Positions 30,728 through 40,567 of a DNA stretch of 64,000 nucleotides are shown here, piece after piece. The DNA comes from Flavobacteriaceae bacterium. Lineage in GTDB: Bacteria; Bacteroidota; Bacteroidia; Flavobacteriales; Flavobacteriaceae. The first letter of the stretch is position 1, and each line of letters starts with the position of its first letter. A program made the translations under genes and the position numbers. The DNA is taken from NCBI GenBank assembly GCA_002862645.1, contig PKDQ01000008.1, positions 1-64,000 on the forward strand, written 5' to 3'. A model generated the notes under the pieces. It saw only the letters and a list, made by a program, of their open reading frames with translations. It was not told the DNA's origin and searched no databases.

Positions 30728-32284
30728 ATGCACGCACATGTATTGGTTATTGGGACTGGGATAGCAGGATTGAGTTATGCAGTTCGTTTGGCGGAAAAAT
30801 GTCCAGACAAAAATATCACCCTGATTTCCAAGCGAGATTTACTGGAGAGCAACACCAAATACGCACAAGGTGGTATTGCCGTAGTTTCCAATTTCATTAA
30901 TGATTCTTATGCAGACCATGTTGAAGACACCCTACGTGCTAGTGATTATACCTCAGACCCAAAGGTTGTAGATTTTGTTGTTCGTGAAGGACCTTCGCGC
31001 GTACAAGAATTGATGGATTGGGGCGCTGATTTTGATAAAAGTGGTTCTTCGCTACATCTTGGAAAAGAGGGCGGACATTCTGCCAAACGCATCGTACATC
31101 ACAAAGACCAATCAGGTTTACATATTCAAAATGCCCTGATAGCAAAAGCCAGAGCTCACGACAATATTCAATTTTTTGAAAATTATTCATTAGTTGATTT
31201 AATCACAGACCACCACCTTAAGGGAGAAAAAAATGGACGTTGTTATGGCGCTTATGTAATATCCATCAATGACGAAGAAATTATAAAAATCACCTCTCAA
31301 CTAACGGTATTATCTACAGGTGGTGCTGGGCAGGTATATGCACATACTACCAATCCCAATGCAGCTACAGGCGATGGCCTTGGAGCAGCCTATCGTGCAA
31401 AAGTACAGGTTAAAAACTTACATTTTGTTCAATTTCACCCCACTGCTTTATATCCAAAAGTGGACAGTAATACCTTTTTGATTTCTGAAGCAATTCGAGG
31501 TGCAGGCGCTATACTTCGCAACAATAAAAGGGAAGCTTTTATGCATAAATACGATGCGCAATTAGATTTAGCTCCAAGGGATGTGGTATCGCGTGCCATA
31601 AATACTGAAATGATAAAGTACAATATACCGCACGTGTACTTGGATGCAACCAAAATTGACCAATCAATATTGGAAAAGGAGTTTCCAACCATCATGTCGA
31701 CTTGTATGGAACTGGGCATTGATATTTGTAAATCCTTTATTCCTGTACTGCCAGCAGCTCATTATTTCTGTGGGGGTATCGATGTAGACGAAAATGGTCT
31801 GAGTAGCTTGTCTGCCCTCTATGCTATAGGGGAGTGTAGTCACACTGGCTTGCATGGGGCCAACCGCTTGGCATCAAATTCTCTACTAGAAGCTTTGGTA
31901 TACGCTGCTCGTGCTGCTGAGCATGCCGCTGAAGCCTTGCGTAAAAACAGCTTGCCAGACTCTTTCTTTGACACCATTCCAGATTGGATGGGAACAGAAG
32001 ATGTTTCAAATGAGCGTACTAAACAAATCAGTTTGTTGCGGTCAAATTTGCAACAAATCATGAGCGCACATGTAGGTATTATCAAATCTTTTGACAGTCT
32101 TCAACAAGCAGAAAAAGCACTTCAAGACGTATATGTGGCTACTGCAGCCCTTTATCAAAAAAACAAATTAACCCCTCAGCTCACGACCCTTCGGAATCTT
32201 GTGAGTGTGGCCTATCTTATGGTTAAACAATCCCAACAACAGCCTCAAAATAAAGGGGTTTATTACAATCAAGATTATGTCTAA
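30728..32284 (+). CDS. nadB: L-aspartate oxidase
   Basis: VLVIGTGIAGLSYAVRLAE, KYAQGGIAVV, YAIGECSHTGLHGANRLASNSLLEALVY. Confidence 0.96.
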   Translation: MHAHVLVIGTGIAGLSYAVRLAEKCPDKNITLISKRDLLESNTKYAQGGIAVVSNFINDSYADHVEDTLRASDYTSDPKVVDFVVREGPSRVQELMDWGADFDKSGSSLHLGKEGGHSAKRIVHHKDQSGLHIQNALIAKARAHDNIQFFENYSLVDLITDHHLKGEKNGRCYGAYVISINDEEIIKITSQLTVLSTGGAGQVYAHTTNPNAATGDGLGAAYRAKVQVKNLHFVQFHPTALYPKVDSNTFLISEAIRGAGAILRNNKREAFMHKYDAQLDLAPRDVVSRAINTEMIKYNIPHVYLDATKIDQSILEKEFPTIMSTCMELGIDICKSFIPVLPAAHYFCGGIDVDENGLSSLSALYAIGECSHTGLHGANRLASNSLLEALVYAARAAEHAAEALRKNSLPDSFFDTIPDWMGTEDVSNERTKQISLLRSNLQQIMSAHVGIIKSFDSLQQAEKALQDVYVATAALYQKNKLTPQLTTLRNLVSVAYLMVKQSQQQPQNKGVYYNQDYV

Positions 32285-33149
32285 TTCCTTTGTTAATACT
32301 TACAGAAACGAGTTGATAGCTTGCGTTGCCAATGCGGTTGTTGAAGATTTAGGTGATCAAGGCGATCATACTTCAAAAGCTGTTTTCCCAAAAGATCATA
32401 AATCTAAGGCGCAACTAATCGCAAAAGGGGAAGGCGTTTTGGCAGGGGTGGCTTTTTGTGAGTTTTTATTACAACACCACGGAAAAGGCGTAAGTCTTAT
32501 CTCAATCTTTAAAGATGGGGATACGTTTTCAAAAGGGGATGTGCTGTTTTATCTTGAGGGAACGGCCCAAACCATACTCAGTCTCGAACGACTTATGCTT
32601 AACGCTTTGCAACGCATGAGCGGTATTGCAAGTCATACACGCCAGGTTCAAGAGCGGATAGGACATACTAGCTGCAGGGTTTTGGATACAAGAAAAACCA
32701 CACCGAACTTTAGAATTGCTGAAAAATGGGCTGTAGCCGTTGGTGGAGGTATTAATCACCGAATGGGGCTTTATGATGCTATTATGTTAAAAGACAATCA
32801 TATTGATTTTTGTGGCGGTCTTAACAAAGCACTTGCTAAAACAAAAGCCTATGTAGCTGGTTTGACCAAGCCCGTCCATGTAATAGTTGAAACACGTAAC
32901 CTCGACGAAGTTAACATCTGTTTACAACACCCTTGGATTAGCAGAATACTATTGGATAATATGTCACTTGAAAATTTGGCATTGGCAGTAGCTCACATCA
33001 ATGGAGCTATTCAAACAGAGGCTTCTGGAAATATTGATTTAGAAAATGCAGCTAAATATGCCGAAACAGGGGTAGATTTTGTTTCTATGGGTGAAATAAC
33101 GCACTCTGCGTCTATTGTAGACTTGAGTTTAGTTGCTGAAAATCAATAA
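32277..33149 (+). CDS. nadC: nicotinate-nucleotide pyrophosphorylase (carboxylating)
   Basis: LNALQRMSGIASHTRQ, VLDTRKTTPNFR, HRMGLYDAIMLKDNH; start MSNSFVNT at 32277, overlapping the nadB end. Confidence 0.95.
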   Translation: MSNSFVNTYRNELIACVANAVVEDLGDQGDHTSKAVFPKDHKSKAQLIAKGEGVLAGVAFCEFLLQHHGKGVSLISIFKDGDTFSKGDVLFYLEGTAQTILSLERLMLNALQRMSGIASHTRQVQERIGHTSCRVLDTRKTTPNFRIAEKWAVAVGGGINHRMGLYDAIMLKDNHIDFCGGLNKALAKTKAYVAGLTKPVHVIVETRNLDEVNICLQHPWISRILLDNMSLENLALAVAHINGAIQTEASGNIDLENAAKYAETGVDFVSMGEITHSASIVDLSLVAENQ

Positions 33150-33166
33150 ACTAATTTAAAGTGTGG

Positions 33167-35725
33167 CTACGATTTTTTTGTCAACTTTTTGTTTTCAATA
33201 GAAAGCTTTAGTTCATCGCTTTTTCCATCCCAACTAAAAGTCACCTTTGAGCCATTGGTAAGTGATTTTTTAAGAATCTCTCCTGCCATGGCGTCCTCTA
33301 CATATCGCTGAATGGCACGCGCAAGTGGTCTTGCACCATACTGCTTGTCATAGCCTTTGTCAATCAGGAATGAAATGGCTTTTTTGCTCAATGATAAGCT
33401 GTAGCCGAGTTCTTTAACCCTGTCCTGTAATGCGCTAAGTTCAAGCTTGATGATTTTTGTTAGGTGGTCTTTGTCAAGGTTATTGAAAATTACCACATCA
33501 TCAATTCGATTTAAAAATTCTGGAGAAAATTTCTTTTTGAGTGCATTTTGAATAACGCCTTGAATATTTTTGTCTTCTTGAGATTTTTGGGCTGCTGTAC
33601 CAAATCCAACTCCTAACCCAAAGTCTTTGACTTGTCTTGCTCCAACATTTGATGTCATGATGATAATGGTGTTTTTGAAATCTACACGTCTGCCTAGCGA
33701 GTCGGTCAAATAGCCATCATCTAATACTTGAAGCAGCATGTTAAAGACATCTGGATGTGCTTTTTCAATTTCATCTAAAAGGACAACGGAATAAGGTTTT
33801 CTTCTGACCTTTTCACTCAATTGCCCCCCTTCTTCATAGCCTACGTATCCCGGAGGTGCACCAATAAGCCTTGAAATAGAAAATTTCTCCATATATTCAC
33901 TCATGTCTAATCTGATAAGTGAGGCTTCGTTATCAAAAAGTTCGGTTGCCAATACTTTGGCAAGTTGTGTTTTTCCAACACCAGTTTGACCTAGGAAAAT
34001 AAAGGAACCAATGGGTTTGTTCGGGTTTTTAAGTCCTGCTCGGTTACGTTGAATGGCCTTGGCTACTTTTGCCACGGCATTCTCTTGGCCAATAACTTTT
34101 CCTTGTATGAGCTCCTCGAGTTTTGCAAGGCGATCGCTTTCGCCGTCTGATAAGCGTTGAACGGGAATTCCTGTCATCATGGCAACTACATCAGCAATAT
34201 GGTTTTCAGTAACGGTTTCTCTGTTCTGACGTTGTTCTTCTTGCCAGTCTTCTTGTGCTAGTAATAATTCTTTTTCCAGTTTCTTCTCATCGTCGCGAAG
34301 CTTAGCAGCCTCTTCATATTTCTGACGCTTAACAACACTGTTTTTTTGCTCCCTTACATCTTCGAGCTCATCTTCAATTTCGACAATTTTTTCAGGCACT
34401 TCCATATTAGTGATATGTACTCTTGATCCTGCTTCATCAAGGGCGTCTATGGCCTTGTCTGGTAAAAAACGATCTGTTATGTACCTGTCTGATAGTTTAA
34501 CACAAGCTTCAATTGCTTCTTCCGTGTAGTTCACATTGTGATGCGCTTCGTACTTGTCTTTGATATTTTGCAATATTTCAATGGTCTCATCTACAGAAGT
34601 CGGTTCCACCACTACTTTTTGGAAGCGACGTTCTAAAGCACCATCTTTTTCAATGTTTTGACGGTATTCGTCAAGGGTTGTCGCACCTATACATTGAATT
34701 TCGCCTCTTGCCAGTGCAGGCTTAAACATATTGGAAGCATCAAGGCTTCCTGTCGCACCACCGGCACCAACAATAGTGTGAATTTCATCTATAAATAAAA
34801 TGATGTTGGCATTTTTTTCCAACTCATTCATAACGGCTTTTAGGCGTTCTTCAAACTGTCCCCTGTATTTTGTGCCTGCAACTAACGAAGCTAAGTCTAG
34901 GGTTACTACGCGTTTGTTATAGAGTACTCTTGACACCTTTTTTTGAATGATGCGAAGGGCTAGTCCTTCTGCAATGGCAGACTTACCCACACCGGGTTCA
35001 CCAATTAGTAATGGGTTATTTTTCTTACGGCGGCTTAAAATTTGTGAAACACGCTCAATTTCTTTTTCCCTGCCAATAACTGGATCCATATTGCCTTCAA
35101 GGGCAACCTTGGTTAGGTCTCTACCAAAGTTATCAAGTACTGGCGTGCTGGATTTTTTTGATTTTTTATCGTCACTAGTTGAAGAAAAGGAAGCGCCCTG
35201 TCCACGGCTGTCTTCGCCAGCATCATCATCTGGAAATGCATCGGCAGAAGGCATATCTATAAAGTCATCATCATCAGAATCGACGGACATGTATTTAAAC
35301 TGGTCTTTCACGGTTTCGTAATCAACCTGAAGTTTGTGTAACACTTTAGTTGTTGGATCATTCTCGTTTCTGAGAATGCACATCAGTAAGTGTGCTGTAT
35401 TTATTGAAGTGCTTTGAAAAAGCTTGGCTTCGAGGAAAGTTGTTTTAAGTGCTCGTTCGGCTTGTCGGGTTAGATGCAAGTTTGTTTTGTGTTGTGGTAC
35501 AGGAGAAATAGATGGATTGGCAGGACTTAAAATTTCAATTTTCCTTCTCAGATAATCCAAATCAATTTCTAGAGCTGAGAGTATTGAAATTGCTTTTCCG
35601 TTGCCATCACGTAGTAATCCAAGCATAAGATGCTCTGTACCAATAAAGTCGTGTCCAAGTCGTAGGGCCTCTTCCTTACTGTAGGTTATTACGTCTTTGA
35701 CGCGAGATGAAAAGTTATCGTCCAT
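33167..35725 (-). CDS. clpC: ATP-dependent Clp protease ATP-binding subunit ClpC-like
   Basis: Clp N domain, two Walker A ([30 protein letters not shown]), UVR-like middle region. Confidence 0.95.
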   Translation of the reverse strand: MDDNFSSRVKDVITYSKEEALRLGHDFIGTEHLMLGLLRDGNGKAISILSALEIDLDYLRRKIEILSPANPSISPVPQHKTNLHLTRQAERALKTTFLEAKLFQSTSINTAHLLMCILRNENDPTTKVLHKLQVDYETVKDQFKYMSVDSDDDDFIDMPSADAFPDDDAGEDSRGQGASFSSTSDDKKSKKSSTPVLDNFGRDLTKVALEGNMDPVIGREKEIERVSQILSRRKKNNPLLIGEPGVGKSAIAEGLALRIIQKKVSRVLYNKRVVTLDLASLVAGTKYRGQFEERLKAVMNELEKNANIILFIDEIHTIVGAGGATGSLDASNMFKPALARGEIQCIGATTLDEYRQNIEKDGALERRFQKVVVEPTSVDETIEILQNIKDKYEAHHNVNYTEEAIEACVKLSDRYITDRFLPDKAIDALDEAGSRVHITNMEVPEKIVEIEDELEDVREQKNSVVKRQKYEEAAKLRDDEKKLEKELLLAQEDWQEEQRQNRETVTENHIADVVAMMTGIPVQRLSDGESDRLAKLEELIQGKVIGQENAVAKVAKAIQRNRAGLKNPNKPIGSFIFLGQTGVGKTQLAKVLATELFDNEASLIRLDMSEYMEKFSISRLIGAPPGYVGYEEGGQLSEKVRRKPYSVVLLDEIEKAHPDVFNMLLQVLDDGYLTDSLGRRVDFKNTIIIMTSNVGARQVKDFGLGVGFGTAAQKSQEDKNIQGVIQNALKKKFSPEFLNRIDDVVIFNNLDKDHLTKIIKLELSALQDRVKELGYSLSLSKKAISFLIDKGYDKQYGARPLARAIQRYVEDAMAGEILKKSLTNGSKVTFSWDGKSDELKLSIENKKLTKKS

Positions 35726-35879
35726 AGCTATTTATATACCTTGTTCAAAAACCGAACCAGATACTTAACGAATAGACAAAAAAAAATTTGTTTTACAAAT
35801 AAAATTAGTAAATTTTTTTTGCAATTCTTTAAAAATAGTTTGTTAATAAATTATAAGAAAATAGGGCGTAAATTAATAT

Positions 35880-35898
35880 ATATTCATTCGATGAATAT
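35880..35898. repeat. inverted repeat ATATTCAT-TCG-ATGAATAT upstream of gyrA
   Basis: Perfect 8-bp arms with 3-nt spacer in the clpC/gyrA divergent intergenic region. Confidence 0.7.
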
Positions 35899-35939
35899 GT
35901 ATTTTAGCAATTATGTCATAACATTAAATTAAAAACCAA

Positions 35940-38438
35940 ATGGCTACTGAAGAAAAATTGATTCCAATCAACATTGAAGATGAAATGAAGTCGGCTTATA
36001 TCGACTATTCAATGTCGGTCATTGTGTCACGTGCACTGCCAGATGTTCGTGATGGACTTAAGCCTGTACACCGTCGTGTACTCTTCGGCATGCATGAATT
36101 GGGAGTCAGAGCAAACTCATCTTATAAAAAGTCTGCACGTATCGTTGGGGAAGTTCTCGGTAAATACCACCCGCACGGAGATACATCGGTTTATGATACC
36201 ATGGTGCGTATGGCTCAATCTTGGAGTTTGCGCTATATGATGGTAGATGGTCAAGGAAACTTTGGATCTGTTGATGGCGATAGCCCTGCAGCCATGCGTT
36301 ATACGGAGGCGCGTTTACAAAAAATTTCAGAAGACATGATGGCCGATATCGACAAAGATACCGTTGACCATCAGTTGAATTTTGACGACACCTTAAAAGA
36401 ACCCACCGTAATGCCTACTAGGGTTCCTAACTTACTTATCAATGGAGCTTCAGGTATTGCTGTGGGTATGGCAACCAACATGCCGCCTCACAATCTCACA
36501 GAAGTGATCAATGGTACGATTGCATACATCGATACCCCAGATATCGACATCGACGGTCTGATGGAGCACATCAAAGCACCAGACTTTCCTACAGGTGGCG
36601 TTATTTATGGATATGAAGGTGTCAAAGAAGCCTTCCATACAGGCAGAGGACGTGTAGTTGTTCGTGGAAAAGCCGAAATAGAAGAAGTAAACGGCCGTGA
36701 ATGTATTATCGTTACCGAAATTCCATATCAAGTCAACAAAGCTGATATGATTCGGAAAACCGCTGAAATGGTCAACGACAAAAAAATTGAAGGGATTTCT
36801 AATATTCGCGATGAGTCTGATCGCAAGGGAATGCGTATTGTTTACGTCTTAAAGCGTGATGCAATTCCTAACATTGTGCTCAATATGCTGTATAAGTATA
36901 CAGCCTTACAATCCTCTTTTAGTGTTAATAATATTGCATTAGTCAAGGGCAGACCACAAATGTTAAACCTCAAGGATATGATTCACCATTTTGTGGAGCA
37001 TCGTCACGAGGTTGTGGTACGTCGTACTCAATACGAGTTGCGAAAAGCAGAAGAGCGCGCACACATTTTAAAAGGGCTCATCATTGCTTCTGATAATATA
37101 GATGAGGTCATTGCTTTGATCAAAGCTTCTGCCAATGCAGATGAAGCACGCAAAAAGTTGATAGATACTTTTGAATTAACAGAAATACAAGCAAAGGCCA
37201 TTGTTGAAATGCGTTTACGTCAGCTTACTGGCTTAGAGCAAGATAAATTGCGTAGCGAGTTTGACGAATTGATGAAAACCATTGCCGATCTAAAGGATAT
37301 TTTAGACAAAAAAGATCGCCGCATGGAAATCATTAAAACAGAACTCCATGAAGTCAAAGACAAATACGGAGACGAACGTCGATCTACGATTGAATACGCA
37401 GGTGGAAGCTTCCGTGTTGAAGATATGATTCCAGACGAGAAAGTGGTGATCACTATTTCGCATGCGGGATATATCAAAAGAACACCGCTTGCAGAATACC
37501 GTACTCAAAATAGGGGTGGAGTAGGACAAAAAGCCTCTACGACCCGTAACGAAGACTTTCTTGAGCACTTATTTGTTGGTACCAACCACCAGTATATGTT
37601 ATTCTTTACCCAAAAAGGAAAATGTTTTTGGTTGCGTGTATTTGAAATTCCAGAAGGAAGCAAGACAGCCAAAGGACGAGCCATTCAAAACCTCATCAAT
37701 ATTGAGCAAGATGACAAGGTGAAAGCTTTCATTTGTACACAAGACTTGAAAAATGAGGATTATATAAACAGCATGTTTGTTGTAATGGCCACTAAAAAAG
37801 GACAGGTCAAAAAGACATCACTAGAACAGTATTCAAGACCAAGGACCAATGGTATTAACGCAATTACGGTTCGTGAAGGAGACGAATTACTAGAAGCCAA
37901 ACTCACGACTGGACTTTCGCAAGTTGTTTTAGCGGTTAAGTCTGGAAAGGCCATTCGTTTTGAAGAAAGCAAGACCCGTCCAATGGGAAGAAATGCATCC
38001 GGTGTAAGAGGTATCTCTCTAAAGGATGCACACGATGAAGTTATTGGCATGGTTACTGTAAATGATTTAGACTCTGACATTTTGGTTGTTTCCGAGCATG
38101 GCTATGGAAAGCGCTCCAATTTGGACGACTATCGGATAACCAACCGTGGCGGAAAAGGGGTAAAGACCCTTTCTGTAACTGATAAAACGGGTAATTTGGT
38201 TGCAATTAAAAACGTTAATGATGGAGATGACTTGATGATTATCAACCGCTCAGGTATTGCCATACGATTGGGTGTAGACACCCTTCGTGTCATGGGACGA
38301 GCCACACAAGGTGTTCGTCTGATTAATATCAAAGGCGACGATTCAATTGCTGCCGTTGCCAAGGTGATGAATGACGATGATGAGATTCAAGATGTAGACG
38401 ACATTGATGTAACTTTAGAAGATAACGATAATTCATAA
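35940..38438 (+). CDS. gyrA: DNA gyrase subunit A
   Basis: [60 protein letters not shown] active-site Tyr, C-terminal propeller with acidic tail. Confidence 0.98.
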   Translation: MATEEKLIPINIEDEMKSAYIDYSMSVIVSRALPDVRDGLKPVHRRVLFGMHELGVRANSSYKKSARIVGEVLGKYHPHGDTSVYDTMVRMAQSWSLRYMMVDGQGNFGSVDGDSPAAMRYTEARLQKISEDMMADIDKDTVDHQLNFDDTLKEPTVMPTRVPNLLINGASGIAVGMATNMPPHNLTEVINGTIAYIDTPDIDIDGLMEHIKAPDFPTGGVIYGYEGVKEAFHTGRGRVVVRGKAEIEEVNGRECIIVTEIPYQVNKADMIRKTAEMVNDKKIEGISNIRDESDRKGMRIVYVLKRDAIPNIVLNMLYKYTALQSSFSVNNIALVKGRPQMLNLKDMIHHFVEHRHEVVVRRTQYELRKAEERAHILKGLIIASDNIDEVIALIKASANADEARKKLIDTFELTEIQAKAIVEMRLRQLTGLEQDKLRSEFDELMKTIADLKDILDKKDRRMEIIKTELHEVKDKYGDERRSTIEYAGGSFRVEDMIPDEKVVITISHAGYIKRTPLAEYRTQNRGGVGQKASTTRNEDFLEHLFVGTNHQYMLFFTQKGKCFWLRVFEIPEGSKTAKGRAIQNLINIEQDDKVKAFICTQDLKNEDYINSMFVVMATKKGQVKKTSLEQYSRPRTNGINAITVREGDELLEAKLTTGLSQVVLAVKSGKAIRFEESKTRPMGRNASGVRGISLKDAHDEVIGMVTVNDLDSDILVVSEHGYGKRSNLDDYRITNRGGKGVKTLSVTDKTGNLVAIKNVNDGDDLMIINRSGIAIRLGVDTLRVMGRATQGVRLINIKGDDSIAAVAKVMNDDDEIQDVDDIDVTLEDNDNS

Positions 38439-38448
38439 ACTACTTAAT

Positions 38449-39702
38449 ATGAAATTTTATTCCCAAGTGCTTCTAGCTGCCCTAATTTCTTTTTCGGCTG
38501 TGGCACAAAAAAAGGAGCTTAAAGCTGCACAAAAGCTTGTTGATGCAAGCCTCTACGAAAAGGCACTCGTAGCATTAGATCAAATGAAACCCCTGATCGA
38601 TAGTGCAGAGGCAAAATACAGTTCACACTATTATTATTTACTTGGCATCTCTAAGCAGAAAACAAAAGCTTTTGATGAAGCCATTGCTGCTTTTCATAAG
38701 GTCAATTCTATTGAGAAAAGTGCTAACCTTAAAAAGTACTCTTCGCTTGCAGAAATCAATGTTCCAAGCTTAACAAATGACTTGATTAACGAAGCAGTTG
38801 ATTTGAATAGCAAAAACGAATATTTAGCTGCCACAAAGTTATTGCATACGGCATACGAACTAGATGCTGAAAATAACATAGACTATTTATACTTTGCGGC
38901 CTCCAGCGCTGTTAATGCTGGAGATTATGACACCTCTTTGGCTTATTACACAAAACTTAAGGATCTGAACTATGAGGGGCGAAAGAAAGTTTATTACGCT
39001 ACCGAAGTTTCTACTGGTGACGAGATAGAGGTTCCTGACGCAGCTACCTTCGAGATTTACAAAAAATCCAAAGATTTTAAGAATTTACGTGAAGATTTAT
39101 CCCCATCCAGACTGCCGGAAATTGTTAAAAATATTGCTCTAATATATGTGCAAAAAGGCGACAACGAAGCTGCCATGCAGGCCGTAAAAGATGCTCGTTC
39201 TGTATCTCCTAAGGACGTAAGCTTAATATTAACAGAAGCAGATTTATACAACAAGATTGGTGATGAAGTACGATTTGCTTCGCTTATGGAAGAAGCCATA
39301 GGACAAGATCCAAATAATGCAGTATTGTACTACAATTTAGGAGTTGTGAATGGTAATAACGGCAACCGCGATGAAGCAATTTTGTATTACAAAAAGGCGA
39401 TGGAGCTGGACCCTACTTATGAGCCTACCTATCTTAATTTGGCATCAATGATTTTAGATGGTGAGGCGGATATCGTTGATCAGATGAATGCATTGGGAAA
39501 TTCAGCTGATGAAAACAGAAAATACGACGTCCTAAAACAGAAGCGAAAAGGTATTTTCCTAGAAGCTGTACCTTATTTAGAAAAGCTGGTTTCTATTAAC
39601 CCTAAAAATACTGATGCGTTGACCACGCTGAAAAATATTTTTGGTACAATCGGAGATACAGCAAATTTTAAGAAATACAGAGATATGTTGGATAATCTCT
39701 AG
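38449..39702 (+). CDS. tetratricopeptide repeat protein, secreted
   Basis: Signal peptide; TPR-like units (AVLYYNLGVVNGNNGNRDEAILYYKKAMELDPTYEPTYLNLASM). Confidence 0.88.
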   Translation: MKFYSQVLLAALISFSAVAQKKELKAAQKLVDASLYEKALVALDQMKPLIDSAEAKYSSHYYYLLGISKQKTKAFDEAIAAFHKVNSIEKSANLKKYSSLAEINVPSLTNDLINEAVDLNSKNEYLAATKLLHTAYELDAENNIDYLYFAASSAVNAGDYDTSLAYYTKLKDLNYEGRKKVYYATEVSTGDEIEVPDAATFEIYKKSKDFKNLREDLSPSRLPEIVKNIALIYVQKGDNEAAMQAVKDARSVSPKDVSLILTEADLYNKIGDEVRFASLMEEAIGQDPNNAVLYYNLGVVNGNNGNRDEAILYYKKAMELDPTYEPTYLNLASMILDGEADIVDQMNALGNSADENRKYDVLKQKRKGIFLEAVPYLEKLVSINPKNTDALTTLKNIFGTIGDTANFKKYRDMLDNL

Positions 39703-39721
39703 TCTTGTTTTTTGAAAAACA

Positions 39722-39748
39722 TAAACCTTGCCTTGGAGAGGTTTTTTT
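39722..39748. terminator. possible terminator after the TPR gene
   Basis: Short AAACCT...AGGTTT stem then T-run between convergent genes. Confidence 0.5.
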
Positions 39749-40492
39749 ATACAATTGATTTGATGAGTCTTAATTGGTGCGTATGTGTATTTTTAGCAAC
39801 ATTAAAGATACCCGTTTGATCTAGACGATCAACGCATACTTGTCCAGCTGCATGGATGATGTAGTTGTTCTCAAGCACAATTCCAACATGTATAATACGA
39901 CCTTCTTCGTCATCAAAGAAAGCCAAATCGCGAGGCTCAGACTCTTCTATAAAACTAAGCACCTCTCCAAGTGTTGATTGCTCTGTTGCTGTTCTAGGCA
40001 ACAACAGTCCGCAAAGCTTGTATACGATTTGCGTAAAACCTACTTCATCAATACCAAAGGGAGATTTTCCGCCCTTTCTATAGGGGGTATTCAGAAACCT
40101 AAAAGCAGTTTGGGGAATGCTTTTCTTTTGAACAGAGCCGCCCGATGTCTGCCCTTCAAATCGATGACCTAAAAAGCCGCAGTTCTGGATGGTGCTTCCA
40201 ATTGAAACGGGGAATAGTATGGCGTTGTCTTTTAAAATAAACTCGACTAGATCAACCACCGTTTTGGGTTCTTGCTCGGATAGTTTGGCAAACTCTTCAC
40301 TCGTTAGATCGGTAAATTGTGCATTGTCAATCCACCCCATAGCACCGTCTGCAAGCTTGATATTGCTCCATTTTTTTTTGTTCCAATGACCTCAAATAAC
40401 TCCCCATTTAACACCTCACTTACTAGCGGTGCATCAAATTGAGCAACTTCTCGTAGCGGAACTAAACTCAACCCACAAATGCCATACGTCAT
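39747..40492 (-). pseudogene. NlpC/P60 (C40) peptidase with N-terminal SH3-like region, frameshifted at an A9 run
   Basis: Two adjacent ORFs (40304-40492 and 39747-40340) give one continuous protein ...LFEVIGTKKK|WSNIKLADGAMGWIDNAQF...FLNTPYRKGGKSPFGIDEVGF...IIHAAGQVCVD if one A is added to the A9 run (T run 40371-40379 on +). Confidence 0.8.
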
Positions 40493-40496
40493 AGTT

Positions 40497-40504
40497 CAAA
40501 AATA
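40497..40504 (-). promoter_or_regulatory. -7 box TATTTTTG 4 nt upstream of the C40 peptidase ATG
   Basis: Exact TAnnTTTG on minus strand. Confidence 0.6.
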
Positions 40505-40524
40505 AAGATAAAATGAAGACCGTG

Positions 40525-40553
40525 TTGCTGTCTGTTGAAAAGTGGTATTTTTG
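40525..40553 (+). promoter_or_regulatory. putative promoter of the 7TM-HD gene: TTG-N18-TATTTTTG
   Basis: Exact TAnnTTTG at 40546-40553 with an upstream TTG at 18-nt spacing. Confidence 0.5.
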
Positions 40554-40567
40554 TTTAAATCTTTTTT

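Noticed and set aside
34947-35321. 124-aa ORF on + strand antisense to clpC
   Set aside because: Lies fully within the highly conserved clpC coding region on the opposite strand; Ser-rich shadow translation without recognisable domains.
35741-35932. 63-aa + strand ORF between clpC and gyrA
   Set aside because: AT-rich, low complexity, no family resemblance, overlaps the probable promoter regions of both genes.
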